Source of the DNA: JADMIH01 sp036399775
GTDB lineage: Bacteria; Chloroflexota; Chloroflexia; QHBQ01; JADMIH01
Assembly: GCA_036399775.1 (NCBI GenBank)
Contig: DASWMJ010000089.1
Coordinates: forward strand, 186,001-250,000
Direction: 5' to 3'
DNA length: 64,000 nt
The position numbers were made by a program, and so were the translations under genes. This document shows positions 7,705 through 16,535 of this stretch, one piece after another; the first letter of the stretch is position 1; the number at the start of each line of letters is the position of its first letter. The notes below the pieces were generated by a model that had not been told where the DNA came from, searched no databases, and was given only the letters and a program-made list of their open reading frames with translations.

Positions 7705-8718
7705 ATGATGAACGTTAGAGCGCGCTTGAGACGCAGCCTGAGCCTGTTGGTGCTGGGCTGCATGGCGGTGAGCATGGCGGCATGCGGCGATGCTAGCAGT
7801 CCGAGCAGTTCGGGCAGTAGTGGTTTCCCCAACAAAGCTATACAGATTATGGCCCCCGCCGCGCCGGGTGGCGGTTGGGACATCACGGCGCGGACCGTAT
7901 CGCAGGCGCTCCAGGACGCCAAGATCGTGACGGTGCCGGTGGAGGTGTATAACAAAGAAGGCGCGGGCGGCACGGTAGGCCTGGGCGAGTTGGTCAACGC
8001 AAAGAAGGGCGACCCCTACACGATGATGATGATGGGCCGCGTCATGCTGGGGGCGATACTCACGAATAAGTCGGCGGTTACGCTGAAGGAAGTCACACCT
8101 TTGGCTAGATTGACCTCGGAGAACGAGGTAGTGGTGGTGCCCGGCGACAGCCCGCATAAGACAATGGCCGACCTTGTCAACGCTATGAAGGCCGACCCCA
8201 AGAAAGTGACCTGGGCGGGCGGCTCGGCGGGCGGCACCGACCACATACTCGTGGGGCAGATCGCATTGGCAGCAGGTATCGACCCATCCCAGATAAACTA
8301 CGTGGCGCACTCAGGAGGCGGTGAAGCGACGGCGGCGGTGCTTGGAGGGCAGGTAACGGCAGGGGTATCGGGCTATGGCGAGTGGGAAGAGCAGATCAAG
8401 GCAGGAAAGATGCGCGCGCTTGCCATCTCAGGCGAGAAGAGGCTGGAAGGGGTGGATATACCCACGCTCAAAGAGGCGGGCACGGACGTTGTATTGCTCA
8501 ACTGGCGCGGCATCGTAGCCCCACCAGGCATCAGCGACGCCGATAAGAAGGCTTTGCAGACCATACTCACCAAGATGCATGAGAGCCAGCAGTGGAAAGA
8601 TGCGCTCACCAAGAACAAGTGGGACGACGTGTTCATGACTGATGGCTTCGACGCCTACCTACAGGAAGAGGACGCCACCCTGACCAAGACGCTCACGGCT
8701 ATCGGGCTTGTGAAGTAA
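7705..8718 (+). CDS. tctC: Tripartite tricarboxylate transporter substrate-binding lipoprotein (TctC)
   Basis: A 337-residue extracytoplasmic solute-binding protein of the Bug/TctC family. A hydrophobic signal ends in a lipobox with Cys27 (SMAAC), so the mature protein is lipid anchored. After a Ser-rich linker the family pattern follows: FPNKAIQIMAPAAPGGGWD, then the ligand-loop region around GSAGGTDH. It delivers an organic anion to TctA/TctB. Tandem ATGs at 7705 and 7708 follow GAGGAAATGCA. It is the first gene of tctC-tctB-tctA. The ligand is unknown; the family takes many carboxylates. Confidence 0.9.
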   Translation: MMNVRARLRRSLSLLVLGCMAVSMAACGDASSPSSSGSSGFPNKAIQIMAPAAPGGGWDITARTVSQALQDAKIVTVPVEVYNKEGAGGTVGLGELVNAKKGDPYTMMMMGRVMLGAILTNKSAVTLKEVTPLARLTSENEVVVVPGDSPHKTMADLVNAMKADPKKVTWAGGSAGGTDHILVGQIALAAGIDPSQINYVAHSGGGEATAAVLGGQVTAGVSGYGEWEEQIKAGKMRALAISGEKRLEGVDIPTLKEAGTDVVLLNWRGIVAPPGISDADKKALQTILTKMHESQQWKDALTKNKWDDVFMTDGFDAYLQEEDATLTKTLTAIGLVK

Positions 8719-8719
8719 C

Positions 8720-8864
8720 GAGGGGCAAGGGATCAGGGGTCAGGGATCAGGAATTTCGCTCGCTCTCATTCTCTAAGACTGATTACCAGAGCCCTGGTCC
8801 CTAACCCCTAACCCCTAACCCCTAACCCCTAACCCCTAACCCCTGATCTCTAGTCCCTGACCCT
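8720..8864. repeat. Heptamer array, GGGGTCA / CCCCTAA type, inverted
   Basis: The whole tctC-tctB gap is built of degenerate 7-bp units. The left part (8720-8752) has units of the GGGATCA/GGGGTCA type; the right part (8791-8864) has complementary-sense units, first CCCTAAC repeated about six times, then CCCTGAT/CCCTGAC. The two parts can pair as a long hairpin. The right arm ends directly at the tctB ATG (8866). Confidence 0.85.
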
Positions 8865-8865
8865 A

Positions 8866-9390
8866 ATGTCGAGATACCTGACAATCGAGCGGCGGCTGGC
8901 ATTGGCGATTGCTGTGGTCGCTTTGATCGTGCTGGTTTTGGCGTTCCAGGTGCAGGAGCCTTCTACGTTTATGCCGGTGGGGCCGAGGCTGTTCCCGGTT
9001 ATTATGGGCGGGGCCATGTTGCTGTCGGCGGTGCTCCTCTTTGTCTTGCCGCCCCGGCAACCGCCTGCCATAACCACCGAGCAAGCGGTTGCCGAGCACA
9101 CGGATGCTGCCGTTGTGGAAGGGGTAGGCGAAGCTGAGGAAGAGGAGCAATTGGAGTGGCCGCGCGTGCTTGGTCTGATGGCGCTCACTTTAGTGTATGT
9201 GCTGTTATTCTCGGTGCTGGGCTTTATCCTCTCCACAGCGCCTTTTATCGTGGGGGCTGCGAGGATATTGGGTAGCCGCCATATTGTGCGCGACGCTATC
9301 GTTGGGGTAGGAGTGGCCGTCGGTATCTACCTCCTTTTCACCAGGCTCTTGCACGTGGGGCTGCCGTCTATGCCCTTCCTCGATTTCTGA
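8866..9390 (+). CDS. tctB: Tripartite tricarboxylate transporter small membrane subunit (TctB)
   Basis: A 174-residue membrane protein of the TctB (DUF1468) family: about four hydrophobic helices (12-28, 45-62, 106-125, 140-160) with a polar, acidic loop between helices 2 and 3 (EGVGEAEEEEQLEW). It forms the small membrane subunit working with TctA and TctC. The ATG at 8866 abuts the heptamer repeat array, so no normal ribosome binding site is visible; the nearest upstream bases are CCCTGACCCTA. Translation probably depends on another signal or on coupling. Confidence 0.82.
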   Translation: MSRYLTIERRLALAIAVVALIVLVLAFQVQEPSTFMPVGPRLFPVIMGGAMLLSAVLLFVLPPRQPPAITTEQAVAEHTDAAVVEGVGEAEEEEQLEWPRVLGLMALTLVYVLLFSVLGFILSTAPFIVGAARILGSRHIVRDAIVGVGVAVGIYLLFTRLLHVGLPSMPFLDF

Positions 9391-9423
9391 TATGCAAAGC
9401 GAACCAGGTTGATCGGGACGGGT

Positions 9424-9495
9424 GCCTATGGATTGCTCCATAGGCAGGATGATGCGCGAGGGACGAGATTCTTCGCTTCGCTCAGAATGACATGG
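9424..9495. repeat. Dispersed repeat with hairpin (SEAKNL-type)
   Basis: An 8-bp hairpin GCCTATGG/CCATAGGC (9424-9445) is followed by a block running from GCGCGAGGGACGAGATTCTT to CGCTCAGAATGACATGG (9454-9495). On the minus strand the second block would read VILSEAKNL, the signature of a repeat widely seen and often mis-annotated as protein in bacterial genomes. A related copy is at 28626-28737. Confidence 0.75.
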
Positions 9496-9558
9496 GGACA
9501 GGGGCGGCTTCCCCAGGCACCTTGACCTTGCAACGGCGACGTTTGAGTGGGAGCATAT

Positions 9559-11097
9559 ATGGACCTCTCGGTAATCCTGGAGCGCCTCACTACCGGGTTT
9601 GGGAACGCGCTCACACCGCAGAACTTGCTCTTCGCCATCCTGGGGGTGGTGATGGGCACGATGATTGGCGTGCTGCCGGGCATCGGGCCTGCGCTGACGA
9701 TCTCGCTGCTGCTGCCGGTGACGTTCGGCATGGAGAACCCGGCGGGGGCGTTTATCCTCTTCGGCGGCATATATTACGGGGCGATGTACGGCGGCTCGAC
9801 TACGTCCATCCTGGTCAACACGCCTGGGGAGTCGTCATCGGTGGTCACGGCGATAGACGGGCACCAGATGGCGAGGCGCGGGCGGGCGGGGGCGGCATTA
9901 GCTACCAGCGCCATAGGCTCGTTTATAGCGGGCACCTTCGCCACCCTGATGATTACCCTTGTCGGCCCTCTGTTCGCCGACATCGCGCTCCGGTTCGGCG
10001 CGGCTGAATACTTCGCAGTCATGGTGCTTGCCCTCACGACTGTTACCGGCCTGGCGGGCGACTCGATGCCCAAGGCGTTATTCAGCACGGTGCTGGGCCT
10101 CACGCTGGGGCTGATAGGCATAGACCAGTTGTCGAGCCAGCAGAGGTTCACGCTGGGCATACCGCAGCTTATAGACGGGATAGACGTGGTGCTGGTCGCT
10201 ATATCCTTCTTCGCGGTCGGCGAAGTCTTCTGGACGGCGGCTACGTGGGAGAAGAGCAAGGCTTCGATCATAAGCAGGGCGGGCGGGCTGATGATGACGC
10301 GCGAGGAGTGGAGGCGGTCCGCGCCCGCGTGGTTCAGAGGCTCCCTGCTGGGTTTCTTTGTGGGCATTCTGCCGGGCGCAGGCTCTACGATTGCCTCTTT
10401 CCTCAGCTACAACGTTGAGCGAAGGTTTACCCGCTACCCAAAGGAGTTTGGGAAGGGAGCAATCGAAGCGGTGGCCGGGCCGGAAGCCTCCAACAACGCC
10501 GAAGCGGGCGGCTCTCTCCTGACGCTGCTCACGCTGGGGCTACCGGCCTCAGGCACCACCGCGATGATGCTGGTAGCCTTCCAGATTTTCAATTTGCAGC
10601 CGGGGCCGCTTCTTTTCACCAACCAGTCTGAGCTAGTGTGGAGCCTCATCGCCAGCCTGTATATCGCCAACGTCATGCTGCTGATACTCAATCTGCCCCT
10701 GGTGGGCCTGTGGGTGAAGCTGCTGGAGATACCGCGCCCACTGTTGTACGCCTGCATACTGGCTTTTTCGGCGCTTGGGGTCTACAGCCGGCACGGTTCC
10801 GCCGTTGACATCGTAATCATGTTCGTGCTGGGGCTGGTTAGCTTCGGGATGCGTAAATACAACTTCCCTATCGCACCCGTCATCCTGGGCGTGGTCCTGG
10901 CACCCCTCATGGAGACGCAGTTCCGCAGGGCGGTCTCTATATCGGTGGGCGACTATTCGGTATTCTTCACGCGGGTGGGGTCGGCTTTGATCCTGGCGGT
11001 GGCGGCGCTTCTCCTGTTCGGGCCGTTCGTGGCGGCGTTCATCGCTCGCAAACGGGGGCGTGCCTTAGTGCCCAGCCTGACCGACGAAGGGGACTAG
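9559..11097 (+). CDS. tctA: Tripartite tricarboxylate transporter large permease (TctA)
   Basis: A 512-residue, highly hydrophobic permease with 11-12 membrane helices, of the TctA family. Conserved features are the loop VMGTMIGVLPGIGPALTIS near residues 30-50, GGIYYGAMYGGSTTSILVN near 75-95, and a second LPGAGSTIASF element in the C-terminal half; these form the two halves of the transport core. The ATG at 9559 is chosen over an in-frame GTG 12 bp upstream because GTGGGAG gives a usable ribosome binding site. It completes the TctCBA system for Na+- or H+-driven uptake of an organic acid. Confidence 0.92.
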   Translation: MDLSVILERLTTGFGNALTPQNLLFAILGVVMGTMIGVLPGIGPALTISLLLPVTFGMENPAGAFILFGGIYYGAMYGGSTTSILVNTPGESSSVVTAIDGHQMARRGRAGAALATSAIGSFIAGTFATLMITLVGPLFADIALRFGAAEYFAVMVLALTTVTGLAGDSMPKALFSTVLGLTLGLIGIDQLSSQQRFTLGIPQLIDGIDVVLVAISFFAVGEVFWTAATWEKSKASIISRAGGLMMTREEWRRSAPAWFRGSLLGFFVGILPGAGSTIASFLSYNVERRFTRYPKEFGKGAIEAVAGPEASNNAEAGGSLLTLLTLGLPASGTTAMMLVAFQIFNLQPGPLLFTNQSELVWSLIASLYIANVMLLILNLPLVGLWVKLLEIPRPLLYACILAFSALGVYSRHGSAVDIVIMFVLGLVSFGMRKYNFPIAPVILGVVLAPLMETQFRRAVSISVGDYSVFFTRVGSALILAVAALLLFGPFVAAFIARKRGRALVPSLTDEGD

Positions 11098-11100
11098 ACC

Positions 11101-11136
11101 GATAGGGATCAGGGATCAGGGGCCAGGGGTCAGAGT
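11101..11136. repeat. Short heptamer array, GGGATCA/GGGGTCA type
   Basis: Five degenerate 7-bp units (GATAGGG, ATCAGGG, ATCAGGG, GCCAGGG, GTCAGAG) begin three bases after the tctA stop codon. It belongs to the same family as the array at 8720-8864, here without an inverted partner. Confidence 0.75.
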
Positions 11137-11263
11137 TTGATGCTACTTTCATGTGCTATGGTGGGCCACACGGCCATGTTTACTATGCGACACGGCCCCG
11201 TGAGGAACAGTACTTGCTTGTTTCCTCGGCGAAAGAGGATTACATAGAAGGAGGTAAGTTACG

Positions 11264-11476
11264 ATGTCGGACCAACGCATGAACGCAGGCGACCAGGGGA
11301 GCCAGCCCGATAGCGGTAGCGCACCCAACGACCAGGTAACGCTGGATGCGCAGGGTAGCAACCGGGACAAGGGCGGCACTGGCTCGCAGCCACTTGGGAC
11401 GCCGGACGTGACGGAAAACGCCCATAAGCCGGACGTTACCGAGGCCGCGCACAGGCACGGCCAGAACAAGAAATAA
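11264..11476 (+). CDS. Small hydrophilic, probably disordered protein
   Basis: A 70-residue protein rich in Gly, Asp, Gln, Asn and Ser with almost no hydrophobic core. It contains a tandem segment (PDVTENAHK, PDVTEAAHR). The ribosome binding site GAAGGAGGT, 9 bp before the ATG, is one of the strongest in the window, which argues for real and abundant expression. No family is recognised; a stress-type disordered protein is one possibility, but that is a guess. Confidence 0.6.
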   Translation: MSDQRMNAGDQGSQPDSGSAPNDQVTLDAQGSNRDKGGTGSQPLGTPDVTENAHKPDVTEAAHRHGQNKK

Positions 11477-11557
11477 GGGTTAATCGGTCAAGCCAGGGAG
11501 AAGGATTAGACCGGGCATAGTAGCTGTTTCGGATTAAGGTTGTGTGGGAGGTGGATC

Positions 11558-12208
11558 GTGAAGAGCAAGCTACTCCGAGCGGCGGCACTATGCCTGGTCT
11601 TGCTTTTTGCCTGCCTGTATAGCGGCGACAAGCAAGCAGAGGTGGCGCTCAGCGTTCCTAAGCAACCAGGAGATAGTTTTAGCTCGCAAAGTGAGAGCGC
11701 GCTGGATATCAACATCACCGAGGCGGAGTATGAAAATGCGCTGAGTAGGTGGCGCGCACGTGGCATAGAGGAATATGAGATAACGCTTGCCGACTCGACC
11801 AGAATGGCCGGGGGCGGCAAATTGAGGTTACGCGTCAGGGTGGAAAATGGCGAGCCAATTTTGGTCAGCTACGCCGACCTGAACGGTGAGCAACCGAAGG
11901 CTGTACCTCTAGACGTGTTAGACGCAAAAGAATTGGCCTTCCTTCGAGAGAGAAGCGTAGAAGGGATGTTTGGCCTTATCGGAGAGGTATTCAGAGGAAC
12001 ATACTCCGATACGGGCAATGTCGTTAACGAGTATAAGATAGAGTTCGATAAGGAATTGGGTTATCCTTCCAGGGTCCATTCGAGGATACTACTTCGTGAG
12101 GGCGGGATAACCGTGACTGAATGCTGCATCTATTATGATGTGATAGGCGTGAAGATCCTCAAAAGCCACACCCCCGGTATGCCCAGATCGGGGAACCCCG
12201 GCACGTAA
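11558..12208 (+). CDS. Secreted DUF6174-like protein
   Basis: About 216 residues with a hydrophobic N-terminal segment (LLRAAALCLVLLFACLYSG) that can act as a signal peptide; the Cys in LLFACLYS could be a lipobox but is not a clean match. The mature part has the DUF6174 outline: a helix ENALSRWRARGIEEYEITL, a basic beta strand with a ...V.V.nG... turn, and a C-terminal pair of strands with Y-x-I-x-F-D-x-x-x-G-Y-P. The GTG at 11558 has GGGAGGTG upstream and is preferred to the TTG at 11540. Role unknown. Confidence 0.65.
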   Translation: MKSKLLRAAALCLVLLFACLYSGDKQAEVALSVPKQPGDSFSSQSESALDINITEAEYENALSRWRARGIEEYEITLADSTRMAGGGKLRLRVRVENGEPILVSYADLNGEQPKAVPLDVLDAKELAFLRERSVEGMFGLIGEVFRGTYSDTGNVVNEYKIEFDKELGYPSRVHSRILLREGGITVTECCIYYDVIGVKILKSHTPGMPRSGNPGT

Positions 12209-12231
12209 CCACCGATCACGTAACCACCGAT
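12202..12231 (+). repeat. Two tandem 15-mers at a gene end
   Basis: CACGTAACCACCGAT occurs twice in direct succession. The first copy contains the TAA stop (12206-12208) of the DUF6174-like gene. This looks like a local slippage duplication. Confidence 0.7.
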
Positions 12232-12271
12232 ATGGTAACAGGAAACAGACGACTTACCCCCAAAAATAAAT

Positions 12272-14215
12272 TTGGATACTTCAGCGTCACAGCATCAACA
12301 GGAGCGTCTTTTGCCGACCAGCCACCTACTGGCGGTCGGTGGGTATACCGTTCTTATCTTGCTGCTCACATATCCCATCGCTTTGAGGCTTTCCTCGGAG
12401 GTCCTGGGTGGTGGGGACGCTTGGCACAACATCTGGAACCTGTGGTGGGTGAAGCAGGCTTTGGTGGACAGGCACATAAACCCTTATTACACCGACATGC
12501 TCTATTATCCCGGCGGGGCAAACCTTTATTTTCACACCCTGACCCCAACGGCCGGCCTCATCTCGCTCCCGCTCCAATTACTTGGGTTCAACCTGGTTAC
12601 TACTTACAACCTCGTGCTGTTATCCAGCTTCGTGCTCGCCGGGTACGGTGCCTTCCTGCTGTGCCACTATCTGACAGGAAGCCGGTGGGCCTCCTTCGTA
12701 GGTGGCGCGGTCTTCGCTTTCTCTCCCTACCACTTTGCCCATCTCCTGGGCCATATGAACCTCGTTTCTCTCCAGTGGATCCCGTTCTTTGTGCTGCTAT
12801 TGCTCAAGGCGGTTGATCAACCGGCGCTCGGACGCCCGAAGGAGGCTTTACTCACGGCAAGCGCGAACGAGCTTCCACCGGAAAGCGAGGCCAATGGGCT
12901 TGTTGGTCATCAGCCCGTGCGGCCCGGTACCTCTGATAGCCCAGGGAACCCTCTGTTTTACACTGCTGGCGCAGGGGCATTGTTGGCCGTCAACGCCTAT
13001 ACCGACTGGCAGTATGCTATATTCCTTATCATGTTCACCGGGCTATTGCTTGCGTGGCGGCTGCTTGTGGCACCGGAGCGGAGGCGTTTCCGTGAGGCAG
13101 GTGTAGGCTGGGTTGAAGGCGGTATGCGCGTACTGGTTGGCGCTTCGGTGTTCTTGCTGCTCGTGGGCCCCGTGCTCCTGCCGTCGCTGGCCGAAGCCCA
13201 AAAGGGTTATGCGGAGCAGTCCGCCAACGAAACGTTGATATATTCTTCCGATGTGATGCTTGCGTTCACACCGTCCGAATTACACCCTATCTGGGGCGAG
13301 GCCGTAACAGAGCGCGTCGCCAGCCTGGGACCTTATATGCCCCAGAAACCCGCTTCGGAGAGGGTAGTGTTCGTGGGGTACTGCGTGCTGGCGCTTGGCA
13401 TTTATGCCGCCTGGCGGTTGCGTGCTAAACTGCAGGTGCGGTTCTGGATATTTGCCGCCATTGCAACCTGGGTGCTGAGCCTGGGGCCAATTCTGCAAGT
13501 GTTCGGGAAGAGCAGAATACCGCTACTTGGGGTCCCGATGCCCCTCCCTTATGCGTTACTGTACCAACTCCCACTGTTGAATATCGCCCGGACTCCCTCC
13601 AGGCTGGCAGTTCTGACTATGCTTGCTATGGGCGTGCTGGCTGCATTCGCGCTGGCCGCGGTATTGTCGCGCAAGAGGAAGCGGTCACGAGTGAAAGCTG
13701 CCCGGACCTTTGACCGAGGACATGCTGCGATCGCAGCCGGGCTGCCATTGTTGATACTGTTCGAGTTTCTTGCTATTCCGTTTCCTACCGTGCCGCCTGG
13801 CTGGGAGGTGCCTATCTACAGGCAGATTGCAGCCGAGCCAGGACGCTTCGCTCTGCTTGAGTTGCCGCTGCGTCCTGTGGGCGACTACATGGCTTACCAG
13901 ACCATACATGGCAAGCCTATCATCGGGGGCTTCCTGGCCCGGCAGCCTCCCGATCCTATTCTTGAACAGACGCCTGCGCTCACTTATCTGCTTGATAATT
14001 CGGCCCCGTCCGGTCCCCTACAGGACCGTGTAGCTCACGGAAAAGGAGTGCAAGCATTGCGAGAGATGGGCGTAAAATATGTGATCATGCATTGGTGGCT
14101 GTTGAAACCTGAAGAGAAAAGTTCAATGGAAACTAAGCTGACAACCCTACTGGGCAGGCCCCCGGACTTTGAGTACCCTGCCAACGAGATGGTTGTCTGG
14201 CAGTTACAGCCCTGA
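12272..14215 (+). CDS. Polytopic GT-C-like membrane protein
   Basis: A 647-residue protein with about 11-12 membrane helices and a large C-terminal soluble segment. The first loop after TM1 carries acidic residues (GGGDAWHNIWNLWWVKQAL), the layout of GT-C lipid-sugar glycosyltransferases that use polyprenyl-phosphate sugars on the outer face of the membrane. An Asp-x-x-His motif followed by aromatic residues and LYYPGGANLYFHT fits this class. The C-terminal region (about 520-647) is extracytoplasmic. No ATG is near the start; TTG at 12272 is used. The donor sugar and acceptor are unknown. Confidence 0.7.
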   Translation: MDTSASQHQQERLLPTSHLLAVGGYTVLILLLTYPIALRLSSEVLGGGDAWHNIWNLWWVKQALVDRHINPYYTDMLYYPGGANLYFHTLTPTAGLISLPLQLLGFNLVTTYNLVLLSSFVLAGYGAFLLCHYLTGSRWASFVGGAVFAFSPYHFAHLLGHMNLVSLQWIPFFVLLLLKAVDQPALGRPKEALLTASANELPPESEANGLVGHQPVRPGTSDSPGNPLFYTAGAGALLAVNAYTDWQYAIFLIMFTGLLLAWRLLVAPERRRFREAGVGWVEGGMRVLVGASVFLLLVGPVLLPSLAEAQKGYAEQSANETLIYSSDVMLAFTPSELHPIWGEAVTERVASLGPYMPQKPASERVVFVGYCVLALGIYAAWRLRAKLQVRFWIFAAIATWVLSLGPILQVFGKSRIPLLGVPMPLPYALLYQLPLLNIARTPSRLAVLTMLAMGVLAAFALAAVLSRKRKRSRVKAARTFDRGHAAIAAGLPLLILFEFLAIPFPTVPPGWEVPIYRQIAAEPGRFALLELPLRPVGDYMAYQTIHGKPIIGGFLARQPPDPILEQTPALTYLLDNSAPSGPLQDRVAHGKGVQALREMGVKYVIMHWWLLKPEEKSSMETKLTTLLGRPPDFEYPANEMVVWQLQP

Positions 14216-14253
14216 CCATATAACCGTGCGCTGGAAAGGTTGGAGCCGCAGCC

Positions 14254-14775
14254 ATGCCCGTATATTCTTATGAAGATAAAAGCCCCAGGGTTGGTAAAGG
14301 CTGCTATGTAGCCCCCACCGCCACTCTTATAGGCGACGTGACGCTGGAAGAGGGTGCGAGCGTGTGGTTCGGCTGCGTGCTGAGGGGGGATGTGTCGCCT
14401 ATAGTGGTGGGTGCCCGGAGTAACATCCAGGACAACACGGTTATACACGGTGAGGACGGCTGTCCCACCATGATAGGAGAGGATGTGACGGTGGGGCATA
14501 GTGCTATCATACACGCGGCGACCGTGGGGGATAGAGTGCTGGTTGGGATGGGTGCGGTGTTGTTGAGCAGGTGCCGGATAGGAGAGCATAGCATAATCGG
14601 GGCGCGGGCGTTGGTAACGGAAGGGGTTGAGGTGCCGCCCGGCAGTTTGGCGCTTGGGATACCTGTTCGCGTGAGGAGGGCGCTAAGTGAGGAGGAGAAG
14701 GCGGATATTGTGCAGTCGGCAAAGCGTTATGTAAAATACGCAAGGAGGTACTTAGAGATGGTGCGTGATGAGTAA
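14254..14775 (+). CDS. Gamma-class carbonic anhydrase family protein
   Basis: A 173-residue left-handed beta-helix protein built of hexapeptide repeats, of the gamma-carbonic anhydrase/YrdA/PaaY group. The three likely metal ligands are H65 (VIHGEDG), H82 and H87 (VGHSAIIH). A C-terminal helix (EEEKADIVQSAKRYV) packs across the trimer in this family. Some members hydrate CO2 and others are thioesterase-like or inactive, so the activity is inferred only. The ATG at 14254 is 38 bp after the GT-C-like gene. Confidence 0.88.
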   Translation: MPVYSYEDKSPRVGKGCYVAPTATLIGDVTLEEGASVWFGCVLRGDVSPIVVGARSNIQDNTVIHGEDGCPTMIGEDVTVGHSAIIHAATVGDRVLVGMGAVLLSRCRIGEHSIIGARALVTEGVEVPPGSLALGIPVRVRRALSEEEKADIVQSAKRYVKYARRYLEMVRDE

Positions 14776-14790
14776 CGGGTAATACCAAGT

Positions 14791-15432
14791 ATGCCAGGAT
14801 TATCCACTAGTTCTGAAGCGATGAGTGATGAGCCACCGGCCAGGAAGCGCGGCTATTGGTGGTTGGCCTTTGTCGTGGCAATCTCGGTCATGCTGGTAGT
14901 GGCGCTCGCGGGACTGTGGGCTTATGATGTCTATCTTCACAAACCTGGCACGGATAAGCCTGGTATAGCTTTGCCCACCCAATATGATGAACAAGTACCG
15001 CTGCTGCCGATAGTGGCCGAACCACTTGAGGTCATACCTATAATTGATGGACCCGACTGGGGATATAGCTTCAGGGCGAATTGCACCAGAGCCGGCAAAT
15101 ACGAGAATTTTAGAGTGGTGATTGAGATAGATACTAGAGAGTCTCGTGGAGAGAAGTTGTTGGGCCGTCCTATCTCCGATGCCGAGAGGATCAACTTGAG
15201 GATGAAACTCTCGAGCGACACCAACATGCCAGACGGCGAATGCGCAGGGGCAGGTCCTAAGCCGCATGCGACGGGTTTTTCGAGCGCGCTGGGTGCGATG
15301 GCACCGGGCACCGTCGTGACGTTCACTGTGCGGCTTGATACAATCGAGCCTGGGGCGGATGGCGTGGTGTCAACTTCCAGGGCACAGCGAGCATACATTT
15401 TCAGGGAGGACCGCAAGCTCTACGAGAAATAG
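14791..15432 (+). CDS. Membrane-anchored protein of unknown function
   Basis: 213 residues: a cytoplasmic N-terminal tail rich in charged residues, one membrane helix (about 26-46, LAFVVAISVMLVVALAGLWA), then an extracytoplasmic domain of about 160 residues that is mostly beta. Two cysteines (in FRANCTRAG and DGECAGAG) could form a disulphide. An in-frame ATG at 14821 is an alternative start. No known domain is recognised. It ends at a bidirectional terminator shared with the convergent gene. Confidence 0.65.
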   Translation: MPGLSTSSEAMSDEPPARKRGYWWLAFVVAISVMLVVALAGLWAYDVYLHKPGTDKPGIALPTQYDEQVPLLPIVAEPLEVIPIIDGPDWGYSFRANCTRAGKYENFRVVIEIDTRESRGEKLLGRPISDAERINLRMKLSSDTNMPDGECAGAGPKPHATGFSSALGAMAPGTVVTFTVRLDTIEPGADGVVSTSRAQRAYIFREDRKLYEK

Positions 15433-15501
15433 CGTATGCTGAGTGGGCAATGACGTACTTTTCTGCCCTATATCATTGTGGTGCCTGGCGGGAGGGAACA
15501 T

Positions 15502-15530
15502 AAAAGGGCCTGCTGATGTGCGGCCCTTTT
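15502..15530. terminator. Bidirectional hairpin terminator
   Basis: The inverted repeat AAAAGGGCC/GGCCCTTTT (15502-15510 and 15522-15530) lies between two convergent genes. The T-run is at the end of the arm on either strand. Confidence 0.8.
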
Positions 15531-15555
15531 GTCATAGCGGGGTATGCGGGGTGGG

Positions 15556-15837
15556 TCAGTTCGTTTCTGAGGGGGCCGTCACCTGGGGACGCAGCGCCAT
15601 GAGTGGAGATTGGCGCGCCATGAGGACTATGCCGAGGAGCATAGCTACTATGGCACCCAAGCCCGCGCTGGTTGACATGAAGAAGATAACACTGGACGCT
15701 ATACCGAGGACCGTGTGGACCAGTAGCGCCAGCAGGACGCCGCCTATCGCGCCGATGAGGCCGCCCGTGCCGGTCATCACACATACGAATGCTACGCCCA
15801 GGAAGAAGAGTCGGGAACGAGTAACTATGCGAGCCAT
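15556..15837 (-). CDS. Small integral membrane protein
   Basis: About 93 residues, nearly all hydrophobic, with two to three helices and Gly-rich faces (GTGGLIGAIGGVLLALL). The start is taken as ATG at 15837 (MARIVTRSRLFF); a GTG 23 codons further upstream is also in frame but lacks a ribosome binding site. No family is recognised. Confidence 0.55.
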   Translation of the reverse strand: MARIVTRSRLFFLGVAFVCVMTGTGGLIGAIGGVLLALLVHTVLGIASSVIFFMSTSAGLGAIVAMLLGIVLMARQSPLMALRPQVTAPSETN

Positions 15838-16061
15838 TCTTTTCACCGCCTTGAGCTGATTTCCCTGGCCCCCTCCGCGCCCTGAGAGAAGCACTTTGTT
15901 TCGCACAGCCTGGCATGCGTGTGGTGGCGATGTGTGGATAGCTCTTGCCTGCTGTTACAGAGGGACTAAAAGCAAGGGCTATGCCATGCGCGGCCATTTC
16001 TAGGGTAGGTTATTAATATTGGGTGAGGGTGATTGGTAGCGGGTGTGTATTAGAATATAGC

Positions 16062-16535
16062 ATGAAGTCGGAGAATGTGGATAAAGTGAGGGCGAGGGCG
16101 GAGGCGCGCCGGAAGGGTGGCCCCAGGGCGGTAGGGGAGCTTGAGGCGTGGTCGTGCGACGAGACGCCGCCGGAGCTTTTCTACGTGGGGTTGGAGCAGT
16201 TCAACCGGGGAGAGTACTACGAGCAGCACGAATCGCTGGAGGAAATTTGGATTGACGATCCGCGTGAGATACGCAGGCTGTACCAGGGCATCTTGAAGAT
16301 CGGGGTGGGGTTCTACAAGCTGAGGCTGGGCAATTACCGGGGCACGGTGAACCACATTAACGGCGGGATAGCCTACCTTGAGAGGTTCGAGGATGGATGC
16401 TTGGGGGTGGAGATAGGGCGGCTGATACGAGAGGCGGGAGAGGTGCGTGATAGGGTGGTGGAGTTGGGGCCGGAGAGGATTGGGGAGTTTGATTTGGATG
16501 GGCTGCCGAAGGTGTATTACGCTAAGAGGAACTAA
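16062..16535 (+). CDS. DUF309 domain protein
   Basis: 157 residues matching DUF309, small helical cytoplasmic proteins. The signature F-N-x-G-x-Y-Y-E-x-H-E-x-L-E-x-x-W is present (FNRGEYYEQHESLEEIW, about residues 46-62), followed by the YQGILKIGVGFYKL helix. The His and Glu residues of this signature are thought to form a polar site, but the function is unknown. TAGAAT lies 6 bp before the ATG, so the mRNA may be leaderless. An ATG 13 codons upstream is possible but has no better signal. Confidence 0.85.
   Translation: MKSENVDKVRARAEARRKGGPRAVGELEAWSCDETPPELFYVGLEQFNRGEYYEQHESLEEIWIDDPREIRRLYQGILKIGVGFYKLRLGNYRGTVNHINGGIAYLERFEDGCLGVEIGRLIREAGEVRDRVVELGPERIGEFDLDGLPKVYYAKRN

Noticed and set aside
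8790..8850. CCCTAAC repeats resembling eukaryotic telomeres
   Set aside because: They are internal, short, degenerate and part of the wider heptamer class in this genome.
9426..9770. Minus-strand ORF containing VILSEAKNL
   Set aside because: This is a known repeat-derived false ORF overlapping the start of tctA.
11140..11230. Riboswitch-like structure upstream of the small disordered protein
   Set aside because: GGCCACACGGCC forms only a weak hairpin and no known aptamer core is visible.
12232..12816. Plus-strand 194-codon ORF at the start of the GT-C-like gene
   Set aside because: It overlaps the membrane protein in another frame and has no hydrophobic or family pattern.
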